In this document: in pieces, positions 1 through 8,991 of the stretch
How positions within the stretch are numbered: position 1 is the stretch's first letter
Layout: each line of letters opens with the position of its first letter
From: Bacillota bacterium
Lineage (GTDB): Bacteria; Bacillota; Clostridia; Lachnospirales; Lachnospiraceae
NCBI GenBank assembly: GCA_023415635.1
Contig: JAEZJV010000040.1
Span: 124,001-188,000 of the forward strand
Reading direction: 5' to 3'
Length of the DNA: 64,000 bases
Position numbers and translations under genes: made by a program
The notes under the pieces: model-generated
What the model was told of the DNA's origin: nothing
The model's input: only the letters and a program-made list of their open reading frames with translations
The model's database searches: none

Positions 1-774
1 GGTCAGAGTCTTCCTCTCCCCATCTAAGAGTAAGTTCTTATATATCATACTATCGCTATAATATTCGTTATTATATAATGCGCTGATCTCACTGTTCCCA
101 CAAAGAAGTGTACCATATCTATCAAGTATACACATGCCGCTGGAATTCTGTAATGCAAGTGTATCATCAAAAACACTGCTTGAGATGTTCATGATAAGTA
201 TACCCAAAAGCTTTTGTGAATTAATATCATATATTGCACGTGACATCGTAAGAAACGGTTTACTGTTTTTCTTAATAATCGTGCCGTTACCATTAATCGA
301 AATAACCGGGGTACCACGCGCATCTAAAATGATAGAACGTTCTACGCTGTCTAAATTGACAAAATATACACCTTGTCCTGTACTGACATACTCTCCCTCG
401 TTACGAAAGATATAAACCGAATCGATATTGCTATACAAATATTGTATTTCATATATACCTCTTCGTGCCTCATATATCGTATCTCTATCTAGTTCCTTCG
501 CTCTTAAAAAGCTCACGACTTTATTATTAACCATGATCAGACGTGATAAATAGTTGTAGTTCACCAAGCTAGCTCTGATGGAGGATACCACATTGTTAAC
601 CGCCGTTTCCGATGTTCTTATATTGAAATCCTCTTCTGTTTTTTTGGTTATAATAGTAGTTGCTATCATAAACATCATACAGAAAAATAACAACAGAATA
701 ATAAGCATTAGCAGGGTCGTTTGCTGGAGCGACATATAATTATCGCGTTTTAATCTTTTGCCGCCATACCTCAT
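1..774 (-). CDS. sensor histidine kinase, YesM type, N-terminal part (runs off the left edge)
   Basis: The frame opens with an ATG at 774 and stays open for 258 codons to base 1, so only the N-terminal part is present. A short basic N-terminus is followed by one strong membrane segment at about residues 18-40. After it comes an extracellular region rich in beta-strand-like stretches, as in the Cache-type sensor domains of YesM family kinases. The HAMP, His-kinase and ATPase parts would lie beyond the window. In Firmicutes such kinases, paired with a YesN/AraC-type response regulator, commonly sit beside CUT1 sugar transporters and control them. The upstream neighbour here is exactly such a transporter, separated by a terminator. 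The family call is inferred from topology and context, since no catalytic motif is visible. Confidence 0.7.
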   Translation of the reverse strand, partial: MRYGGKRLKRDNYMSLQQTTLLMLIILLLFFCMMFMIATTIITKKTEEDFNIRTSETAVNNVVSSIRASLVNYNYLSRLIMVNNKVVSFLRAKELDRDTIYEARRGIYEIQYLYSNIDSVYIFRNEGEYVSTGQGVYFVNLDSVERSIILDARGTPVISINGNGTIIKKNSKPFLTMSRAIYDINSQKLLGILIMNISSSVFDDTLALQNSSGMCILDRYGTLLCGNSEISALYNNEYYSDSMIYKNLLLDGERKTLT

Positions 775-936
775 ATTTACACCTCAATCACGTAAATTTG
801 CGTTAATGGTATCCTTTACCTGTTCTTTTCACACGTTATCGTATCACATCTGATCCTTATTTTCAACCCGACAATCCGATATTCGGCTACGCTCCGATAA
901 TCAAGAAAAAACGATCTTCGAATCCTCTCCTCATAA

Positions 937-994
937 ATAAAAAAGGGGGTTCGGACTCTGTAATGTAGAAACTACCTAACAGAGTTCGAAACCC
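937..994 (-). terminator. rho-independent terminator of the sugar ABC operon
   Basis: An 11-bp inverted repeat (950-960 with 980-990, one G-T pair) is extended by GGG/CCC and followed on the minus strand by a T-rich run at 944-935. It lies just after the last permease gene and before the sensor kinase start. Confidence 0.85.
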
Positions 995-1018
995 ATATGA
1001 AATAATATTAATTTATCA

Positions 1019-1885
1019 CTAACCCTTTATTGCTCCAGCAATGAAGCTCTCTTGTATCTTCTTGCTAAAGAACGCATAGAATATGAGTGTCGGGAATGTT
1101 GCTAAAACCAACGCCGCACCAATAGGACCCCAATCCGTCGTATACTGGCCGGATAGTGCCTGTATTCCGACAGGCAGCGTTCTACGTGCAGCACCACTAA
1201 CAAAGTTATTCGCAAACATCAACTCGTTCCAGCACTGCAGGAATGTGTAAATAGACACTGTTGCCACAGCCGGCTTCATCAGCGGTACTATAATTCGGAA
1301 GAAAATACCCCATGTACCGGAACCATCGATACATGCTGCTTCATCAAGATCCATGGGTAATTCTTGCATAAAACCTGTGCAAATGAGTATACCCATTGCC
1401 AATGAAAAGGCTGCATAGGGAATAATAAGCGCTGCATAGGTATTAAGCAAACTCAACTTTGAAAGGGTGACATAGATAGGCACGAGTGCTGCATGGATAG
1501 GAATTGTTAATCCAAGCATAAAAAAGCTGTTCATTCGCTTCCTTCCCTTCCAAATAAATCTTGTAAGGGCAAAGGTCGCCATAAGTGAAATGAGCATAAC
1601 TATTGCAATGGTCACAACTGCAACAATGATACTGTTGGTAAAATATCTTCCAATATTTCCTACTTTCAATGCTCTTTCATAGTTTGACCATAGCCACTCC
1701 TGTGGAAGGCCGGCAACGTTATCACCAAATATTTCCGCATTACTCTTGAGCGAGAAGGTAAACATCCAGTAGACAGGGAACAGGTTAAGAAATGCCCAGA
1801 ATATAAATAATACGTATACCCAAATCTCTTTTCCCTTTCCCTGAGTCTTAGAGTGATTATATTGATTGTTATTACCTTGGTTCAT
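1019..1885 (-). CDS. carbohydrate ABC transporter permease (CUT1, MalG-like)
   Basis: This 288-residue inner-membrane permease has six predicted membrane segments and the cytoplasmic EAA loop near residues 180-200 (EAACIDGSGTWGIFFRIIVP), which docks on the ATPase. Its C-terminus (SFIAGAIKG) is typical of MalG/UgpE-type subunits. It forms the membrane channel together with the upstream MalF-like permease, whose stop codon lies 4 nt before this start. No ATPase gene is in the operon. As in many Clostridia, a shared MsmK-like ATPase elsewhere probably energises it. The substrate, probably an oligosaccharide, cannot be read from the sequence. Confidence 0.93.
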   Translation of the reverse strand: MNQGNNNQYNHSKTQGKGKEIWVYVLFIFWAFLNLFPVYWMFTFSLKSNAEIFGDNVAGLPQEWLWSNYERALKVGNIGRYFTNSIIVAVVTIAIVMLISLMATFALTRFIWKGRKRMNSFFMLGLTIPIHAALVPIYVTLSKLSLLNTYAALIIPYAAFSLAMGILICTGFMQELPMDLDEAACIDGSGTWGIFFRIIVPLMKPAVATVSIYTFLQCWNELMFANNFVSGAARRTLPVGIQALSGQYTTDWGPIGAALVLATFPTLIFYAFFSKKIQESFIAGAIKG

Positions 1886-1889
1886 GTCA

Positions 1890-2771
1890 TCAACCCTCCT
1901 TTTCCTTGAATATGCGGCTAATTATCAATGCAAATGCAAAGCACAAAATAATGAGAAGGAAAGCTATCGTACTGCCCATACCATATCTGTTACGCAGGAA
2001 CAACATACTTATCATCAGTGTACTGGGCACCTCTGTTGCGTGTAACGGTCCGCCATTTGTCAATACATAAATTAAGTCAAAAGACTTAAGGGAGCCTGTA
2101 ACCGCGAAGATTGTACTTATCTTTAGTATAGGCTTAATGTACGGCAAAACAATATAACGGTTTACCTGGCCCTCTCTTGCTCCATCAATCATTGCTGCCT
2201 CACGATACTCGAGGGGAACACTCTTAATACCTGCAAACATTAAAAGCATATGATAACCGACATACTGCCATAAAATAGGAACGAATGCAGCTCCGAGTGC
2301 GGTACTTTTATCTCCAAGCCAAATCTTTGCCAGATTATCCAAACCAAGAGATCTCAGCGCTACATTAAGTATGCCGTAGGATGGATTGTATATCTTTAAC
2401 CAGAGCTGACCGATAACAACAGTTGAAATAAGAACGGGTATAAAATAAATTGAAAGAAAACCTCGTTCACCTTTTCTTCCCTTACCGAGAAGTAGTGCAA
2501 GACCTAACGCAATCGGCAACTGAACTAATACGGAAAGCAGTGCTAAAAGCAACGAATTTCCGAGAGCCTTCAAAAAACCTATTGAGTTGCTGGTAAACAG
2601 TTCCTTATAATTTTCTAATCCAATGAAAGTCATTTTTCCAAAGCCATTCCAATCAAATAAGCTGTAGTAGCCCGATACAAATATCGGTGCAACAAGAATG
2701 GCAATAAAAAGCAGCAGCGCAGGGAGAATAAAAAGAATAATTGTAAATTTATTGCTATATAGTTTTCTCAT
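1890..2771 (-). CDS. carbohydrate ABC transporter permease (CUT1, MalF/UgpA-like)
   Basis: This permease of about 293 residues has six membrane segments and an EAA loop (EYREAAMIDGAREGQ) near residue 190. It is the partner of the MalG-like subunit 4 nt downstream. I place the start at the ATG at 2771, preceded by a GGAAGG ribosome site. An open frame continues upstream to a TTG at 2828, but that stretch runs through a stem-loop and has no ribosome site. The gene is second in the operon, after the binding-protein gene. Confidence 0.93.
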   Translation of the reverse strand: MRKLYSNKFTIILFILPALLLFIAILVAPIFVSGYYSLFDWNGFGKMTFIGLENYKELFTSNSIGFLKALGNSLLLALLSVLVQLPIALGLALLLGKGRKGERGFLSIYFIPVLISTVVIGQLWLKIYNPSYGILNVALRSLGLDNLAKIWLGDKSTALGAAFVPILWQYVGYHMLLMFAGIKSVPLEYREAAMIDGAREGQVNRYIVLPYIKPILKISTIFAVTGSLKSFDLIYVLTNGGPLHATEVPSTLMISMLFLRNRYGMGSTIAFLLIILCFAFALIISRIFKEKEG

Positions 2772-2793
2772 CTTGTTTCCTTCCCTATTAGAC

Positions 2794-2848
2794 AAGAAGC
2801 GGCCCCCAGATGATTTTGATCCAAACAATCGTTGGGAAACCGCTTCTT
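2794..2848 (-). promoter_or_regulatory. intercistronic stem-loop between binding-protein and permease genes
   Basis: A 9-bp perfect inverted repeat (AAGAAGCGG at 2794-2802, CCGCTTCTT at 2840-2848), with inner CCCA/TGGG pairing, lies between the sugar-binding protein and the first permease. No U-run follows it on the transcribed strand. It looks like an mRNA-stabilising or partially terminating hairpin that lets the binding protein be made in excess. Confidence 0.6.
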
Positions 2849-2920
2849 TCTTAGTAGAATCAGAACCTTACTATTTCATGGTTCTCACTCATGTTTTTTA
2901 AATTATCAAGTACTTCCCAA

Positions 2921-4258
2921 TTATTTAATGTCTTTAACAAGACCATCAACAAATTGCTTACCATCGATAGCAGAAGAATAAATCTGGCTTACATAATCAA
3001 GATAAATGTTTGCTGTATCAGCAGGCATTGCATTGTCACCAAAAGGAACTAACTGGCTTGAGTTAGCAACAATAGCAGCAACAGACTGTGTCAAAGGATT
3101 GATTGCTGAATAGTCACCATTGGGATCCTGTGTCCATGCAGGAAGTCCATTACCATCAAGGTAACCATACTTACAGATGTTTTTAGCAATTTCAAATGCA
3201 CTATCTGCAGCTACAGCAGCATTAGGAGAACTAGCTGCAACAGCAAGTCCATCAGTAGGTCCACCAATAAGCTCGCCTAACTTAGACTTTGTAGAGTCGA
3301 TAACAGGGAACTCAGCAACCTGAACCTTATCTGTCAGACCAGCGTTAGCAAAGTCTGCACAGTTCCATGTACCATTGATATAGAAAGCGTACTTTCCTGC
3401 GATGAAGTTAGCTTTAACTTCGTCATTAGAAAGTGCAATACCTTCCGGATCAAAATATTTCTTGTTAATCATCTCCTGGAAGAGACCAACTGCCTTAACT
3501 ACATCATCGTTAGCCCATGAAGCTTTTCCAGTGAAGATATCATTCATAGCAGGAGCACCAGCGGTCTTCTCAATAATGGACTCAAGGTACTCGGTTACAC
3601 ACCAGGTTTCTTTACCTGAACAGCCAAAAGGAATAATTCCCTTAGCAACAAGAGCGTCACAGCAAGCAATCAACTCTTCGTATGTTCCAGGAACCTTATC
3701 AAAGCCTGCTTGCTTAAGAAGTTCCATATTGGAGAACATAGCAACGATGTTCATTGTGATCGGTGCGGCATATACCTTACCGTCATAGGTAACGTTACCC
3801 ATCATTACTTCAGGTAATTCAGCAGCATACTTAGCATATGCATCATCTGAACAATAAACACGGCCAGCATCAACAAAGTCACCTAAGAAAGCACATCCCC
3901 ATGTGTAGAAGATATCAGGCAATTCGTTTGCAGCAACAGCAGCCTTAATCTTTGTCTTGTATTCCTGATTCTGGGTAGCTTCCCAAGTAAGGTTGATTTC
4001 CGGATGAGCTGCCTGGAAATCAGCGATACCAGCTTCATATGCATGACGATTGGAATCGCTCTCTACAGCTATACACCACATAGTGAGATCAATAGGCTCA
4101 GCGGTGCTTGCAGCAGGTGTTTCGGTTGCTTCAGCAGCAGGTGCTTCGGTTGCAGCAGGTGCATCATTTGATGAAGATGAATCGCTAGCAGATTTTCCGC
4201 ATGCAACGAGAGATACGAGCATCCCCATAGCCAGCAGTAACGCAATAACTTTTTTCAT
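2921..4258 (-). CDS. sugar ABC transporter substrate-binding lipoprotein (CUT1)
   Basis: This family 1 solute-binding protein has about 445 residues. The start is the ATG at 4258, preceded by GAGGAG. An in-frame ATG at 4327 would add an implausible basic leader ahead of the signal peptide. The signal peptide ends in a lipobox (LVAC) and a Ser/Ala/Thr/Pro linker follows, so the protein should be anchored outside the membrane. The mature part has the usual two-lobed pattern of extracellular sugar-binding proteins (for example IFYTWGCAFLGDF and FYINGTWNCADF). It captures the sugar and delivers it to the two permeases downstream. It is the first gene of the transport operon. Confidence 0.93.
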   Translation of the reverse strand: MKKVIALLLAMGMLVSLVACGKSASDSSSSNDAPAATEAPAAEATETPAASTAEPIDLTMWCIAVESDSNRHAYEAGIADFQAAHPEINLTWEATQNQEYKTKIKAAVAANELPDIFYTWGCAFLGDFVDAGRVYCSDDAYAKYAAELPEVMMGNVTYDGKVYAAPITMNIVAMFSNMELLKQAGFDKVPGTYEELIACCDALVAKGIIPFGCSGKETWCVTEYLESIIEKTAGAPAMNDIFTGKASWANDDVVKAVGLFQEMINKKYFDPEGIALSNDEVKANFIAGKYAFYINGTWNCADFANAGLTDKVQVAEFPVIDSTKSKLGELIGGPTDGLAVAASSPNAAVAADSAFEIAKNICKYGYLDGNGLPAWTQDPNGDYSAINPLTQSVAAIVANSSQLVPFGDNAMPADTANIYLDYVSQIYSSAIDGKQFVDGLVKDIK

Positions 4259-4374
4259 AATTCTCCTCCTCAGAAAATTTTTTTTATTTATGTTAACGTG
4301 ATATGACCTGTAATAGCTTTGATGCATCCGGTTTTATTCCGTATGTCAGTCAAGTCAAAATCACATTTCCATAC

Positions 4375-4962
4375 TTAATTTTTGTCGCCCGTTCTAACCA
4401 TGCGCCATGGATATTCAATTTGCAGCTCATTTCCTTCTAATTTGAAGTAACAAACAGTGTCCTCAAATTGATCATTATAAACAAGCTTAAAGGTTGAATT
4501 CTCATCATCTACAGTATAATAGCCTGGAAAATAGCCGTCTTCCAAGAATGTTCCCTTGTCAGTAAATGAGTAAGACCAGTTTTTTTCTGCGCACGACCAT
4601 TCGCCTACCAGACTCTCCGGTAAGCCCTCCCCACTAAAGGTATAAGTATTGTTACTATATAGATACATCCCCTCGTCATCAGATAAATAACGAAGCTTTG
4701 TTATCTTACCGTCCTTATCCTTAAGCCTAATAAACTGATTGTCAAATTCAAAGGAATAGTCCTTGCCTTCATACTGTGCAGTACCATCTTCATTAAATAC
4801 TGCGATTGCCGTTTCTCTATCGTGTATATAAGCCCAGCTTCCGCATATCTCCGGTGCTTCATTTGATATAGCAGCGTCCTTTTCATTCTTACCGCATGCT
4901 GTCATCAACAGTAGTATGAACACGAAAGCGAAAAAAGTGCAGATATTTTTATTAGATCTCAT
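4375..4962 (-). CDS. small lipoprotein of unknown function
   Basis: I do not recognise this protein of about 195 residues. The start is set at the ATG at 4962 because a GAGG ribosome site lies 8 nt upstream; the ATG at 5001 lacks one. The signal peptide carries a clear lipobox (LMTAC). The mature part consists of short beta-rich repeats containing the pattern 'G-x-W-x(n)-F-x-x-x-G', seen at GSWAYIHDRETAIAVFNEDG and again at GEWSCAEKNWSYSFTDKG. This resembles small lipocalin-like or DUF5640-type lipoproteins of Clostridia. It lies directly upstream of the sugar-binding protein in the same direction, with a 116-bp gap that may hold the transporter promoter. Confidence 0.75.
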   Translation of the reverse strand: MRSNKNICTFFAFVFILLLMTACGKNEKDAAISNEAPEICGSWAYIHDRETAIAVFNEDGTAQYEGKDYSFEFDNQFIRLKDKDGKITKLRYLSDDEGMYLYSNNTYTFSGEGLPESLVGEWSCAEKNWSYSFTDKGTFLEDGYFPGYYTVDDENSTFKLVYNDQFEDTVCYFKLEGNELQIEYPWRMVRTGDKN

Positions 4963-5204
4963 ATAATTACCTCGTTTGCTTTTCATTATATAATTATCCA
5001 TCTAGGACATAAATATAATTTTTTTACTTTTATAAGCATTATTTTTACCTATTGTATTATTTGTTTTCTTTTATGTCCACCTCAATACAGTAATATCCAC
5101 AACATTCTTCCGCACTTTAATTTACATAGTCATATAATACACCTATTTATTTCCTATTGCAATATTTTAATCTATAATTTCATACTTTCTATCTCCTGCC
5201 ATTA

Positions 5205-5412
5205 TCATTTCCATATTTCAGAAATTATTAAGCTGTCTATCGTATGATGAATGATTTCACTTTTATCTCTGCGACCCTCATCCGTGTAGCTTTCGGCATT
5301 TAATTTACCCATAAATTCCCTTCCATATACAAGTATTATTATTCTTTCATAAATAAATATAGGCTTCTTTAAGAAAAGCAGAGGCTATTTCGGTTTGTGA
5401 ATAATTATCCAT
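5205..5412 (-). other. AT-rich intergenic stretch with two short decayed frames
   Basis: The region 4963-5435 has no long gene. On the minus strand there is a 21-codon frame starting at 5412 (MDNYSQTEIASAFLK...). It is followed by a 35-codon frame from 5312 to 5205 (MGKLNAESYTDEG...) with a GGAAGGG ribosome-site-like sequence before its ATG. Both could be leftovers of one broken gene, or the second could be a genuine small protein. I recognise neither. Confidence 0.3.
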
Positions 5413-5435
5413 AAATTTCTCCTTAACACCATGAT

Positions 5436-5696
5436 TTATCTGTTATGTACCTTATGTGCTGTAATTATAGTAAAGCTATATGCATTTACCGTTAATTCAT
5501 AATTATCTATTTTTACATACCAGTTCTTGCCTTTCCTAACCACGAAAGCATCTGTGCATTGTATCTTTTTTCTGCACCAGCTAACTACATCCTCTACATC
5601 TAAAGATAAATTTTTCTTAATTCGCATAATGCCTAAGTCAGTTGTATGTAACTTATCTAAATTAAGAAGTAGCTCATTTTGAAAGTTAAGTTCCAT
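5436..5696 (-). CDS. DUF3781 family protein
   Basis: This 86-residue soluble protein matches the pattern I associate with DUF3781: an N-terminal LDKLHTTDLG, then RIKKNL, a WCRKKI stretch, and a C-terminal KGKNWYV...TVNAYSFTIITAHK. The function of the family is unknown. The start at 5696 has an AAAGGTG ribosome site. It is a lone gene with no obvious operon partner. The AraC-type regulator behind it is separated by 240 bp of debris. Confidence 0.75.
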   Translation of the reverse strand: MELNFQNELLLNLDKLHTTDLGIMRIKKNLSLDVEDVVSWCRKKIQCTDAFVVRKGKNWYVKIDNYELTVNAYSFTIITAHKVHNR

Positions 5697-5742
5697 ATAT
5701 TTGCACCTTTCTACTTATATTTGATCAAATAATATCATAAAC

Positions 5743-5880
5743 AATTTCTTCCAAGGCACGGTTGCTATAAATCTGACCGAAGCTACCGATGCGAATTTTG
5801 AGGATGTAGTGATATATTCCGAAATAGACGTAAAATCATATATTATTCATTACTGCCTGCTGCCCACATTGAAAACATAA
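5743..5880 (+). pseudogene. possible gene remnant, plus strand
   Basis: An open stretch of 45 codons without a start codon ends in TAA at 5880. Its translation (NFFQGTVAINLTEATDANF..., ending LLPTLKT) has balanced protein-like composition, unlike the surrounding AT-rich DNA. This suggests the 3' end of a lost gene. I cannot assign a family. Confidence 0.25.
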
Positions 5881-5936
5881 TGATTAATAATTGCACCGTG
5901 AGGTATTAATAATTACACAGACAATGTATTAATACA

Positions 5937-6839
5937 CTATATCAGTTTTAACCAAATTTCCATGCTTGTAGTATCAGGGGCATGGCTTGCATATCGCTCC
6001 GCACAAAATACATCAGTACGCAATTTATGATTTGGTAACCATGTTTTGTAAATATACTGCTGTGCTTTGTAAAGAGCATCCATAACAAGAGCCTCAAAAC
6101 ACTCAGCTTCAAGGGAACAAACGATATACTCTCCCACCGGTAGTTCCCAGTTCATAAAACCGTTTGGTACTTCTCTCTGCTTGGATTTTACACCTGCAAA
6201 ATAGCTAAAATACCCTTCCTCTAAGCATGGATATGCCACACCAATCTCCTCGTTATCAGCTGAAAATTCCAGTATTGAGATTTTTAGTTCATGGAAACTC
6301 CGCCAAAGAGTATCCAACGGGTCAACCCCCGATTCTGTTCCCAGTCCTTCAATAAAATGAACCGGTATGTCTTTTTTAATACCTGTAAAATAGATGGACT
6401 CCGTAATTTGCTGACGATTTATTTCCAGAACTATTCCGTCAGTGATTAAAGGTACTCCTTCGTCAATCAGAGTATAATGAAGTAAAAGCTCTGACTTCGT
6501 CATTCGGTTTAATGCTACCGGATTCCTGCGATAATCATCTGGGGTCATCCCAAAAGTCTCTTTAAATGTGCGGGTGAAGTGTTCATGCGAGGAAAATCCA
6601 AGGTCTAAGGCTATATCTAAAATACGCTTATCCTTTTGGAGCAAGGTTTCGGTTGCCTTTGCCATACGACGAAGTTTTATATATTCGGCAACCGGTTTTT
6701 TTATCAGTCGACTAAACAGTCGTTGATAATAAAAAGGCGACAACGAAGCCATTTTGGCAAGATTATCAATATTAATTTCCTGACTCAGATGACCTTCAAT
6801 ATATTCTATGGTCTGTTGAATTTGTTCCCATGCGTGCAT
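5937..6839 (-). CDS. AraC-family transcriptional regulator with GyrI-like effector domain
   Basis: This 300-residue protein begins with an AraC/XylS double helix-turn-helix domain (about residues 5-105; LAKMASLSPFYYQRLFSRL, then LGFSSHEHFTRTFKETFG). A GyrI-like/effector-binding domain follows (about 140-300). Such proteins (Rob/SoxS-like and BltR/TipAL-like effectors) usually sense small amphipathic compounds and control a nearby efflux or stress gene. No target gene is evident nearby. The start is well supported by GGAGGTG upstream of the ATG at 6839. A second gene of the same architecture lies frameshifted at 17130-17986, so the two may be paralogues flanking the accessory region. Confidence 0.9.
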   Translation of the reverse strand: MHAWEQIQQTIEYIEGHLSQEINIDNLAKMASLSPFYYQRLFSRLIKKPVAEYIKLRRMAKATETLLQKDKRILDIALDLGFSSHEHFTRTFKETFGMTPDDYRRNPVALNRMTKSELLLHYTLIDEGVPLITDGIVLEINRQQITESIYFTGIKKDIPVHFIEGLGTESGVDPLDTLWRSFHELKISILEFSADNEEIGVAYPCLEEGYFSYFAGVKSKQREVPNGFMNWELPVGEYIVCSLEAECFEALVMDALYKAQQYIYKTWLPNHKLRTDVFCAERYASHAPDTTSMEIWLKLI

Positions 6840-7057
6840 CTATAAGCACCTCCTTCAAATAAAGTATACCATAATAGAGTGATATACCGCTTGACTGTGA
6901 ATGCCTTTCTTTGATTCATAGTAATTTTCCAATGTATCCTTATTATTTGACATTCTACATTAAACCTCATATTTCCACAATTACATTTTGTAATATTTCC
7001 TAATATTGTAATACTATCAAAGTTTGTTGTAAAACTACCTAACAATTCTACGAATCA

Positions 7058-7307
7058 CAAAAGCGCCCTACCATTTTTACATGATAGGGTGCCATATTAC
7101 TATTTCTTCGCTATTATTCATTACAGTATAACCGAAGTCAAACCATTGATAAACGTTGAAATTTCAATATTATTTATTGTTCAACACGGCCTTGTGCATA
7201 GCAGCACAAGCCGTCTTCCATAAATGAAAAAAGAGGACTTTCGTCCTCCTTTTCCATTTATTAGTTTATATCAATTATTTATTGTTTAGCACAGCTTGTG
7301 CTGCTGC
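7058..7307 (-). repeat. ppdK-3'-end repeat, copy A (two tail copies and two hairpins)
   Basis: Read on the minus strand, this block is colinear with the true 3' end of ppdK and its downstream flank (19409-19165). It starts with eleven codons reading AAAQAVLNNK-stop (7307-7275). A terminator hairpin (7225-7252) follows. Then comes a second tail of fourteen codons ending AVLNNK-stop (7211-7170), a conserved stretch with GAAATTTCAACGTTT, and a CACCCTA...TAGGG hairpin (7063-7093). The 7275-7307 tail differs from ppdK only at synonymous positions. The block sits downstream of the serine-dehydratase-like gene. Confidence 0.8.
7225..7252 (-). terminator. terminator of the dpp/serine-dehydratase operon
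   Basis: GAGGAC (7233-7238) pairs with GTCCTC (7243-7248) around a tetraloop-like TTTC. A run of six T follows on the minus strand. It occupies the same relative place as the ppdK terminator in the related block at 19333-19361. Confidence 0.85.
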
Positions 7308-7347
7308 GGTTCAGTGGTGAGTATTGAATTAATCCAGTTGGTATAAA

Positions 7348-8934
7348 TTAACTTTCTAAACCGATTGTCCAGTTTTTCTTATATTCTTCCTCACAACGCT
7401 TAGCGGTAGGGGTTACACAGCATCCACCCTTCGATGTACAAAGAAGCTCATGCGGCATACCCCTTCCTACTCTGTCAAGGGCTTGCACCATCTCGTGATA
7501 GGGTATTACAGCCTTAGAGCCTGCAAGTGCAAGATCCGCATATACCACTGCCATACAGGAGGCCGCAATTACTCGGCTGAAGCATGGTGCCTCAAATCCT
7601 CCGATAACAGGGTCACAGGGTAGTCCGATAAATACCTGTAAAGCCAGTGACGCAGCATTATCAATCTGATATCCATCCCCTCCGCACATACTGACAATAG
7701 CCGCTGCCCCCATAGCACAGCATATACCGCATTCTCCTCCGCACCCTACAACTTCTCCGGTTGGACTGGTATGAGTATACGCAATCGCTCCAATGCCTGC
7801 AGCAACAAATAATCCCTGCAACAGTTCATCCTCACTGTAGCCATAGGTTTCCTTTATCGAATAGAGCGCAGAAAACAAATAGCCTCCTCCGGTACCCATT
7901 GGCCCAGGTACAATCGGTATTCCTTTTGTTTTTTGATTTACTCCAATTGTACGTTTAATCACTTTGCCCATGACAGGACCACTAAGTACATCTGATTTTT
8001 TTTGGTAATCACTCCATATACCACTGTCATGTCGTTCAAACAAAGCTGCTTCTTTCCTGGCGGGCGTTTCATATGCAGCATTAATCTGCCTATATAAGAT
8101 AGTTCTCAAATTCTTCATATAATCAAGTATTTTGTCTTCGGTCCATAACGATGAGGACTTTTCATATTCTATGGCAGCCTGACCCATGCTGATACCACGC
8201 TCAGAAGCTAATATTTGCCATTCTGACACACTTTGAAACAACTGTTTTTGTCTCTTGCTTTGTGAAATAACGGGAAGAATTGGTTCCAGAAGTTCAACTT
8301 TAGCATCAGGAAGCAACTCTCTAATGCGTTCTTTATCCGGACGTTCACTGGATTTGTAATAGAAGAGAGTTCCATCCTCAGTCGTAATTTTTTCACTCTC
8401 CAAAAAGCCATCGATTAATTGAATGAGACCTTGATTCTGAGTGCCCGATATTGTAGCAAATATTAACAGGACATAAGTATCTCCCACCATATTGACTTCA
8501 AAACCATTCAGCTTCTTGATACAAACCATTCCTCCTCCGGTAGAATCACCAACAAGCTCTATCTCTTTATTATTTTCACCCCTTAATATGATTTTAATAG
8601 CATTAAGATGGCTACTCTCCTTCATTTCATCAAATACGAAGCTGTATTGCAGTTCTTTCCTTGCAGCAATTTCATATGCATGATATATTTGCTCATCCTC
8701 CGGACTAATTCCCAGAACTCCGGCAAGCATACCTTTATCTTCATTCATGATACCGAAGGTCCCCGCAAAGGAGCCTTCGGTATCCATTATGAAAATTGCT
8801 TCTTGTGGTGACTCTCCAAGAAAGGATCTGGCCAGTAAACCGATTCTACAAGGTGCCGCCATATGCGAACTTGAGCCTGGTTGCATAATTGGACCCAATA
8901 CATCATTAAATAAATCAGGATAAGTTTCTATCAT
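7348..8934 (-). CDS. L-serine dehydratase-like protein, fused beta-alpha form
   Basis: This 528-residue protein resembles the iron-sulfur L-serine ammonia-lyases. The N-terminal third contains the beta-domain signature (PGSSSHMAAPCRIG, about residues 19-32). The C-terminal half is the alpha domain with GPMGTGGGYLFSALYSI, the cysteine-rich GCGGECGICCAMG and FEAPCFSR, and CTSKGGCCVTPTA near the end. These supply the cysteines expected for a [4Fe-4S] cluster. The usual reaction is L-serine to pyruvate and ammonia. It is last in the peptide-transport/amidohydrolase operon, so it may act on the amino acid released there. The spacer between the domains (about residues 200-320) is long, so a different beta-hydroxy or thiol amino acid substrate is possible. 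The ribosome site is weak. Confidence 0.8.
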   Translation of the reverse strand: MIETYPDLFNDVLGPIMQPGSSSHMAAPCRIGLLARSFLGESPQEAIFIMDTEGSFAGTFGIMNEDKGMLAGVLGISPEDEQIYHAYEIAARKELQYSFVFDEMKESSHLNAIKIILRGENNKEIELVGDSTGGGMVCIKKLNGFEVNMVGDTYVLLIFATISGTQNQGLIQLIDGFLESEKITTEDGTLFYYKSSERPDKERIRELLPDAKVELLEPILPVISQSKRQKQLFQSVSEWQILASERGISMGQAAIEYEKSSSLWTEDKILDYMKNLRTILYRQINAAYETPARKEAALFERHDSGIWSDYQKKSDVLSGPVMGKVIKRTIGVNQKTKGIPIVPGPMGTGGGYLFSALYSIKETYGYSEDELLQGLFVAAGIGAIAYTHTSPTGEVVGCGGECGICCAMGAAAIVSMCGGDGYQIDNAASLALQVFIGLPCDPVIGGFEAPCFSRVIAASCMAVVYADLALAGSKAVIPYHEMVQALDRVGRGMPHELLCTSKGGCCVTPTAKRCEEEYKKNWTIGLES

Positions 8935-8991
8935 TTTTCAATCTCTGCCTTCCTACAATATCCTTTCTGTGCTGCACAGGTGCATTCTATA

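Noticed and set aside
4290..4304. Catabolite-repression (cre) site upstream of the sugar-binding protein gene
   Set aside because: ATGTTAACGT matches the first half of the consensus but the second half fails, so I do not claim it.
6806..7045. 79-residue minus-strand open frame upstream of the AraC gene
   Set aside because: It overlaps the AraC start region, has no ribosome site and has no protein-like pattern.
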